64,000 nt of DNA from Piper betle (lineage: Eukaryota > Streptophyta > Magnoliopsida > Piperales > Piperaceae), in assembly GCA_033002965.1 (NCBI GenBank), contig JAURVB010004880.1, forward strand, positions 1-64,000. Reading direction: 5' to 3'. This document shows, piece after piece, positions 57,918-64,000 of this stretch. Each line of letters opens with the position of its first letter. Position 1 is the stretch's first letter. The notes beneath the pieces were generated by a model. The model ran no database searches. It saw only the letters and a list, made by a program, of their open reading frames with translations, and was not told the origin of the DNA. Made by a program: the position numbers and the translations under genes.

Positions 57918-57919
<2 letters not shown>

Positions 57920-57949
<30 letters not shown>
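57920..57949. repeat. (TA)n microsatellite at the MULE/LTR junction
   Basis: About 14 TA units lie exactly at the right border of the MULE. They derive from the TA-rich target site in LTR-A and hide the target duplication. Confidence 0.85.
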
Positions 57950-57952
<3 letters not shown>

Positions 57953-59401
57953 GATAACGTAGAATTATTTTTTAGGCCGAATAACACATTAGGACGCGTT
58001 ATAGGGTAGTTTGGGTGGGTTATTAGTTATAGAGCATGTCATTTGGATGTTGTGGTGTTTGTTTCATTTTATGGGATTTTCCCTATTTTTCTAGATTTTT
58101 TTAAAGATTTATTACGAACTAGTTATTATTTTTAACTCGTGTCGGACTCGAGTCAAGTTTTATTTACGAGTTTGCCACCGAACACCCTTACACCATCTCT
58201 TCCCCAAAACGTCCCGACACTTCTCTTCCTCACCCCCAAACCCTCACCACCAGTGTACGCCGCCATTGCCGCCACCGACACTATCCCGCAGCTGATCAAC
58301 GCTGCCCTGCCCTGGCGTGCCATCGCCATGTCATCTTGACCCACCCACAGCCATTGTCCAGCCGCCGTGCCGCTGGAATCACCACACGATTTTGCCACTT
58401 GCTCCCATCAATGACTCGCTGTTGTCTGCGCTGTACCGCCGCCTTGACATCGATGCCCCTCCACTTCGACCCCAAAACTTTTCCCCCTTCCTAGCGCCAC
58501 CGCCGAGGCTGGCCATGGACCTGATTGGAGTGACTGACTGCCCCGGCCAAACTCGACGCCACCGCCGGTGGTCATCGCCGCCGTAGCTGCCCTTGCTGTC
58601 ACCACCATTGGGTTGAGCTACGCCGAGCTGGTGCCAACGATACCCCATACCACTGCATCCCGTTGATTGCCGAAAAATCGCTGGGAAGCTGCCAGAATCC
58701 GTTGGAAAACCGTCGGAACCTGCCAAAAAACCAAATTCATTGGAATTTACTGGATCTTCTGCTGAGTTCGTCTAGTCAAACTTGATCAAACTTCGGACGC
58801 CGCCGAGCGCCAAATTCGAGCCCCGAGACGACAACGAAACCCTAGTCGTCGCCGATTGCCGATGACACCTGAAGTATAATTTATTTTAGTTAATTATTTA
58901 AAAGTAATGATTATTAGTATAGCATGCTAGGATGATAGGATTGAATGATTGATGTGTTAGATAATTTTATGTTAATAGAAATATGAATGTGTGATTGTGT
59001 GATATTAAAATGAATGTTAAGGAATTAATTAGGGAGATTAAATAAGTACTATAATCTAATGCAACGTAGAGTAGGAAAACTTATACTGATTATTATTGAT
59101 GTGTATTGATTGATGCATGGTTGATGTAAGTATGCTATAGGATGTGTAGGTACGGAGTAGGAGCTTGCTGCCTAGGCGCGAGGACACGCTTGGAGCTTCT
59201 ACCAGGTCCATTAGGACTCGCTTCTTGTTTTATCTCTATACTCCATCGTGTTTTATTTTTACAGGTAAGTGGACATGTCGAGTGGTGGATTTATTGTATC
59301 CCACTCCATGCGGGCCATTTAGTCACACGCTATTTCCGGATTAATAACCCTCGAGTTTGTTTTCGAAACTTAGATCTAGCACACGATGCCTTCGGGCCTA
59401 T

Positions 59402-59409
59402 TATATAAA
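59402..59409 (+). promoter_or_regulatory. TATA box of LTR-A (49996 copy)
   Basis: TATATAAA followed by TCCG lies at the conserved position. In this copy the first of the two upstream palindromes is deleted ('aaccctcgagtttg' at about 59347), so only half the hairpin remains. Confidence 0.55.
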
Positions 59410-59454
59410 TCCGTACCAAGACCTATATATTATGTAGTTTTCACGATTTTTCAA

Positions 59455-59760
59455 TAATCATACTACGTGAGCGGGCATGTGCCAGTCAAAGACGCTGACA
59501 ATCATGCTACGCAAGTGGCATGTGCTAGTCGTAAGCTGGAAATACCGACAGCCATGTTACGCGGCGGGCATGTGCCAGTCAAAGCCGCTGATAACCATGC
59601 TATGCAAGTGGCATGTGTTGGTCGTAAGCCAGAACCGACAACCATGTTATGCTAGCAACATGTGCCAGCCGAAGCCGCTGACAACCATGTTATGCAAGTG
59701 GCATAGGCTAGTCGTAAGCTGGAACTGACAACCATGCTACGCGAGTGGGTATGGAGGTAA
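59455..59760 (+). repeat. Short tandem array inside the LTR-A copy
   Basis: About six imperfect units of 40-60 bp lie between 59455 and 59755. Each has 'catgctacgc' or 'catgttatgc', then 'gtggcatgtgc' or 'gcatgtgccagt', then 'cgctgacaa' or a variant. They expand the region that in other LTR-A copies (53690-53760) has a single 'agcggatgccgtgacagtca' stretch. Confidence 0.75.
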
Positions 59761-60517
59761 GAAATAGGGCTTAGGATATGACAGTAGTCCCAAGGGACCA
59801 GAAAGTGAAATGAGAAAGTCAGCAGCAAAAAATCAGTTTAGTTAAAGATGATTTCAATTCAGTAGATGCCCTTTAGGGATTTCTCGATAATGTTTTCTTT
59901 CATATGAAAGTTTGCTCTCATAGCCAGTTTGATATTTGTTATATTTTGGACCAGTAATGCTCATTATTGATGTTTTTCTTTATATATATGTAGGTGAGGA
60001 TTAAATACTGGATATGCCAGCTTGGATGGAGGAGCAGTAACCTACCTTGCACGCACACACACACACTCATCGACAAAATAGTTGTTTTGACTGTTTTGAT
60101 TATTTTGCTATGTTTATCACGAAAAAAATGAAATTCTTATGATGATAATTTTGGGTATATAGAAATGGATAATGATAGCAGGACATGAAATATATATAAT
60201 TGCGCAGACTGGATGATAACAATGAAAGGGTGAATAGAATGAACAGGTGGGCCGAGACCCAAATGTCGAGAATGCGATGATGTGTCCAAATTATATGTTT
60301 ATGTGAAAAACATAGTGCAGTGAATGTATCTTGATTTATATATTTATATATGATGATTTGACAGGGTGGGCCCCTAATTGCACTTTTAGGGGAGATTCTA
60401 TCCTCATTTCAAGAATTTGTTATCGATTATCATCGTAATTATTTTTGTTTTGTAAACTAATTGTCATGTCATCCAGGTAGTAACATGTTAGGGTTTCATG
60501 CATTGATCCATGCATAG

Positions 60518-61670
60518 TGTTAAGTGTTTAAAATATATAATATTTCCCCATGTTTTTAATATGATTTTGTACTTCTCGGATATAAACATTATTAATTAAG
60601 TAATATTTTACTTTATTTTTTAGTTAATTAATATTTTATTATATATGCTTAATTTTGATGTTTTAATGCAGAAAAAGATGAATAAATTAAGCTTTGGAAT
60701 TGATTGGTTATGACACTTAGCGCCACCCAATGGCTACAATTCATGGTGTTCAATGGAGTCGAACAGTTGGAAACTTGAAGGAACATTATAATTAATTAGA
60801 CTACATCGATTTGTGAACACCCTCTTCGAATTCTTGTATCTCCACTTCTATATAAAGGGGTGGTCATTTGTTGTTGATCATATCTCATCTCTTGGCTTCA
60901 GAGTGTAGTAGAAGAAGTAGTTTTGGTTTTTGTAATTTCTTTTCTTTCGTAATAAAAATTAGTTTCTTCTTTATATTGTTTTCTATTTTTATTATAGAGT
61001 AGTCTTTTATTTCGTTCTAGAGAAGAATGGAACTTAACATGATTTAATTGAATTCATTTCACTATACTCTTTTATTCAATCAGATTATTTGAATTATCAT
61101 GTTCTAAATGCTAAGAGTAGATTGATCACCTATTTCTTAGATCATGAGGTTTAATTAGATTTCGGGAGAAATTAATTAGATTAGTCATTGATAATTCATC
61201 ATACGACAAGTCTTTTGACTTGTTTGTCGTTGTGGTCGGAGAGATACACAACACCGTATGCGATTGTAAGGCAATTCTTAATGCATTATTTTGTTGATTA
61301 ATCAATTATCATTGGGAGGTAGAAATTGAGGCAAAATAATAGAAGCATGAAGGAGCGGAAGCCACCATGTCATATAATTATCCTAGATCGACAATCCGAG
61401 GGAATAAAAGATAAGAGTAAGATTTGATGAAGATTAAATTCATATTAAGGGAAATTTGACTCTAGAACGAGTTTTATAATTTTAACTCCGCTTTTTATTT
61501 AAGTTATTATTTAGATTTCGTTAAGTCAATTATTTCTATTTTGTTCTTAATTTTATTTTCTTTAATTAATTTAAGGAAATTCATCTCGCTGTGGGAACGA
61601 TACTCTAATTTATCATCATACTACTTGTTTCGACCGTGTATACTTGCATGTTATTGAAAATAGTATAACA
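60518..61670 (+). mobile_element. LTR-H solo LTR
   Basis: The 1153 bp segment starts TGTTAAGTG and ends AGTATAACA, flanked by CATAG on both sides (60513-60517 and 61671-61675). It interrupts the LTR-A tail between 'tgatccatgcat' and 'tatcttccatcttgagac'. It is collinear with 1355-2377. No internal region is present. Confidence 0.85.
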
Positions 61671-61774
61671 CATAGCAATCAGTATCTTCCATCTTGAGAC
61701 GCCAAGAGTAGATCCACTCGGGACCTATGACGATCTAGTTTGGTTTGGGAGCGAGTCGGATTTGGGGTGTCACA

Positions 61775-63784
61775 GTTGGTGTTTTCTGGCACCAAACACT
61801 GCCGGCTTGTTTGGTGTATGTTTGCCCTACTCGTGTCCACCAGCCTAGCCATGTCTGCTCAAGTTTGCCTGTTCGCCTACACACACATCCACGCCATGTC
61901 CACTAAGCAAACCCAACCAATAATTCTAGCTCAACCCAAGCCGAGTTGACTCGACCCAACTCACTCTGACTCACCCCAGTTGACTCGGTGGCTTATTTTC
62001 GGTCGTTTTTGCCTAGTTGACTATTTCCGATAATTCGAGGCTTCCTTCATTAGTTTAAATGCATATTTACATCATTTGACACATTTTGATGTTACGAGTA
62101 TTTTACTTTATTTATTATTTATTTTTTGTTTATTAATTCATTTATTTATTATTATTTATTTCTTGTTATTTATATATTTATCATACATGATGTAGGTTTG
62201 ATGGTTTTTTATTATTATTGATGATGTATTTACTTATTAATATTATTTTATTCATGTAATTAATTAATTATTGTTTACTTGCTCGCTCTCATGTTATTAC
62301 TTGTTTCTATTTAGTCGTGTATTTATATATTTGATAATTCTAATGTTGTTATTCATGATTAATTGCTATTAACTATTTATTTATTTATTTATTTATTTGT
62401 TTGTTTACTTACTCATGTATGTGTTAACATTTACTCGCATATTGTCCTATATTTATTTAGTGCTATATATATTATTATTTTTATACATGAATAGTATTTT
62501 AATTGTTTTTACGTATTTATTATTTATCTATTTATTCATGAGTTTGCTATTTATGTATTATTTGTACGTTTATATATTTTCCGTTATTTGATTTTTTTTC
62601 ATGAGCGTTTTATTTGCTATTTATTAGTCATTATTTTCTTGATGTTTACTCAAGTACCTACTCTTTTATTTATTTAGCTTGTTTTATCTGTTTATTTATT
62701 TTTTGCTTGGGTGTGTGCCTCATTTTGCATGCCGAGCATTTATTTGTGGATCTATTTTTCATTGCTCATTGTTTGAGTTCATGTTATTGTTGATGTGAGT
62801 ACACACTATGACCATGCATCATATAGAGTTGTTAGTCTTTTGTTGAGCAATGGGTTCTGATGTATCTTCCAGAGTCAAAGCTCACCCCCATGCATCATAT
62901 AGAGTTGTTAGTCTTTTGTTGAGCAATAGGTTCTGATGTGTCTTCCAGAGTCCAAGCTCACTGTAATTATGCCATCATGCTTGGAGTTTAGACCTAAGGT
63001 CTGTTAGGACTCTTCTCTTCTTAGCTTTATCTCTCTACTCTATCATAGATTTAATTTCCAGATCATAGGATGTGTTAAATAATTATTTTATATGACCCCT
63101 ACTTAGTATGGGCCATCTAGACATGCTTTACTTTTGTGATTAATAATCCTTGAGGATGGAATCTCTCGTGTTATTTTCAAACTTAGCTCCACCTTACATT
63201 GCCTTTGGGCCTACTTATATGATTCCTTTCCCATCTATATATATAGTTTTCATCGGATTTTAGTGAGCCAAGAGTTGGTATACTTGACCTTGCATATATT
63301 GTGAGAAAATTATTCTATTATTGAGGGATTTTGACATCTCTATGTTTTTAGCTTCCCCACACCCAGCAAGGCGTGGAGTGGATAGTTACTATTGTGTAAA
63401 GTTCATGTCTAAACTTATGGTATCAAAGAGTACCGAAGGTGACTGCATGATAGTACTTGGCTTTTGTGCTCTGGGCCAGGACTTATATGGAGGTATAGAA
63501 AAGGCTTACGATATGCACTTTTTCTCTAGCGTGGGACTAATTATTACTGAGAGAAGTATTTGTCAAGAGTGGCATAACATCAGCTTAGTTTAGGATGTTA
63601 TCTAGTATGTAGCTTGATGTCTCCTTAGTAGTGAGTGTTCCAATAGAGTTATATATTTGTTTTTCCTTCCTTGTGGAAGTCAAATTTCAATTGTCATTTT
63701 GTATTAGATATTTTTTGAGCTATTGTCACTCATTGCTGACACTTTTCCTATTATATATGTAGGCCTTGTGTTCCTATGTATTGG
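61775..63784 (+). mobile_element. LTR-G, 3' part
   Basis: After the LTR-A insertion the sequence continues with a C-rich stretch (61780-61990), an AT-rich TTTATTTA stretch (62090-62620) and a diverged promoter module: 'cttggagtttagacctaagg' (62970), 'attaataatccttgaggat' (63140), 'gcctttgggcctacttatat' (63201). It reaches 63784, where a minus-strand LTR-A begins. A 76 bp tandem duplication lies at 62813-62960. Confidence 0.55.
62813..62960. repeat. 76 bp tandem duplication
   Basis: Two units, 62813-62888 and 62889-62960, start 'catgcatcatatagagttgt' and differ at only a few positions, so the duplication is recent relative to the decayed LTR-G around it. Confidence 0.9.
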
Positions 63785-64000
63785 TGTAACACCCCACTTC
63801 GGCTCACCCGTGAACCGACTCGGAAATGTCACCGGCGACCGAACCGTTCGCTAATCTACTGGGTTCGGTTAAGCCGACCCGGATCTGCCCTCGGTGTCTC
63901 AAGATGGAGATGCAAACATGAAATGCATGGATGGGATGTGTGGGTTCTAACGTAGTCCTACATGCATGCTATGATGTGCAAGCAAAACAAAACCATAGCA
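63785..64000 (-). mobile_element. LTR-A copy, 3' terminus, minus orientation (cut by window end)
   Basis: TGTAACACCCC at 63785 is the reverse complement of the LTR-A end. It is followed by 'gctcacccgtgaaccgac' and 'cgaaccgttcgctaatctac', closely matching the reverse of 38470-38591, the best-preserved copy. It is preceded by ATTGG. CpG sites are well kept, so it is young. The rest lies outside the window. Confidence 0.85.

Larger units (their letters stand above)
50093..57919. mobile_element. Mutator-like element with captured PP2C fragment
   Basis: Terminal inverted repeats of about 80 bp (50093-50170 and 57840-57919) share an exact TGTGCTGCAGCA at 14 bp from the ends, GGAA starts, and a further 54 bp with about half the bases identical. 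The insertion point is a TA-rich site of LTR-A, so the target duplication cannot be read. Inside are, left to right: an unidentified exon-like block, a PP2C gene fragment, a tRNA-like sequence, and a FAR1/MULE transposase remnant read inward from the right end. Excluding the later LTR-A solo LTR the element is about 4.9 kb. Confidence 0.6.
49996..61774 (+). mobile_element. LTR-A solo LTR carrying a MULE and an LTR-H solo LTR
   Basis: LTR pieces are 49996-50092, 57920-60517 and 61676-61774. It starts TGTAAACCC after ATTGG (49991-49995) and ends GGGTGTCACA before GTTGG (61775-61779). Removing the inserts leaves about 2.8 kb, the length of intact LTR-A. The left piece 'agtatgccagtt...tatatata' and the right piece 'attattttttaggccgaat' are adjacent in the intact copy at 52100-52160. 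Many CpG sites are changed to TpG or CpA, so it is older than the 35726 copy. Confidence 0.75.

Overview
The window is nuclear DNA of a flowering plant with a large, repeat-rich genome. Evidence for this is the Ty1/copia and Ty3 retrotransposons with tRNA-iMet-type primer sites, a Mutator/FAR1 transposase remnant, plant-type GT-AG introns, and only two recognisable cellular genes. I cannot name the species. More than 85% of the sequence can be assigned to retrotransposon LTRs, their internal regions, or fragments. Most of the open reading frames are chance frames inside repeats.

Repeat families are given working names here. LTR-A is a 2.8-2.9 kb LTR with a CpG-rich block, belonging to a gag-only element. 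LTR-B is a 1.9-2.9 kb LTR containing a minisatellite. LTR-C is a 1.24 kb LTR. LTR-D, LTR-F and LTR-G are older relatives of LTR-A. LTR-H is a 1.15 kb LTR. Copia-S is a copia element with a 2.4 kb LTR.

Layout. 1-590 is an LTR-A end; 591-2413 holds a triplicated repeat and an LTR-H copy; 2414-5440 is old LTR-D debris. 5440-11935 is a rearranged Copia-S element (LTR, primer site, gag remnant, polypurine tract, LTR). 11988-15490 is a minus-strand LTR-C element with multiplied polypurine-tract units. 16378-33190 is one decayed Ty3 element whose pol frame stops at 19716 and resumes at 31246/31251. The 11.5 kb between is explained by three insertions with recognisable target-site duplications: a gag-only LTR-A element (19717-28361, CACAG/CACTG), an LTR-B solo LTR inside its 5' LTR (25330-28021, ATAAT), and a second LTR-B solo LTR in opposite orientation (28371-31245, GGCTA). 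33233-39410 is an LTR-F copy split by an LTR-A solo LTR that is flanked by a 0.4 kb duplication instead of a 5 bp one. 40538-42891 is the one reasonably intact host gene, a TSSC4-like protein gene with two exons and two apparent frameshifts.

45245 to the end is a Russian-doll nest. A Copia-S LTR (from 45245) contains a TRIM fragment, an LTR-B solo LTR (TSD GGTTT) and an LTR-G LTR (from 48917). LTR-G contains an LTR-A solo LTR (49996-61774, TSD ATTGG/GTTGG). That LTR-A contains an LTR-H solo LTR (60518-61670, TSD CATAG) and a Mutator-like element (about 50093-57919). The Mutator-like element has about 80 bp terminal inverted repeats, a FAR1/MULE transposase remnant, and a captured, intron-bearing fragment of a clade-type plant PP2C phosphatase gene. 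The PP2C exon was later split by another LTR-A solo LTR (51898-54799, TSD TTGTG).

What stands out is the Pack-MULE-like element with its captured phosphatase fragment, the gag-only LTR-A family, the predominance of solo LTRs, and a promoter/hairpin module shared by several LTR families. I found no CRISPR, rRNA or operon-like system, and no certain functional tRNA.
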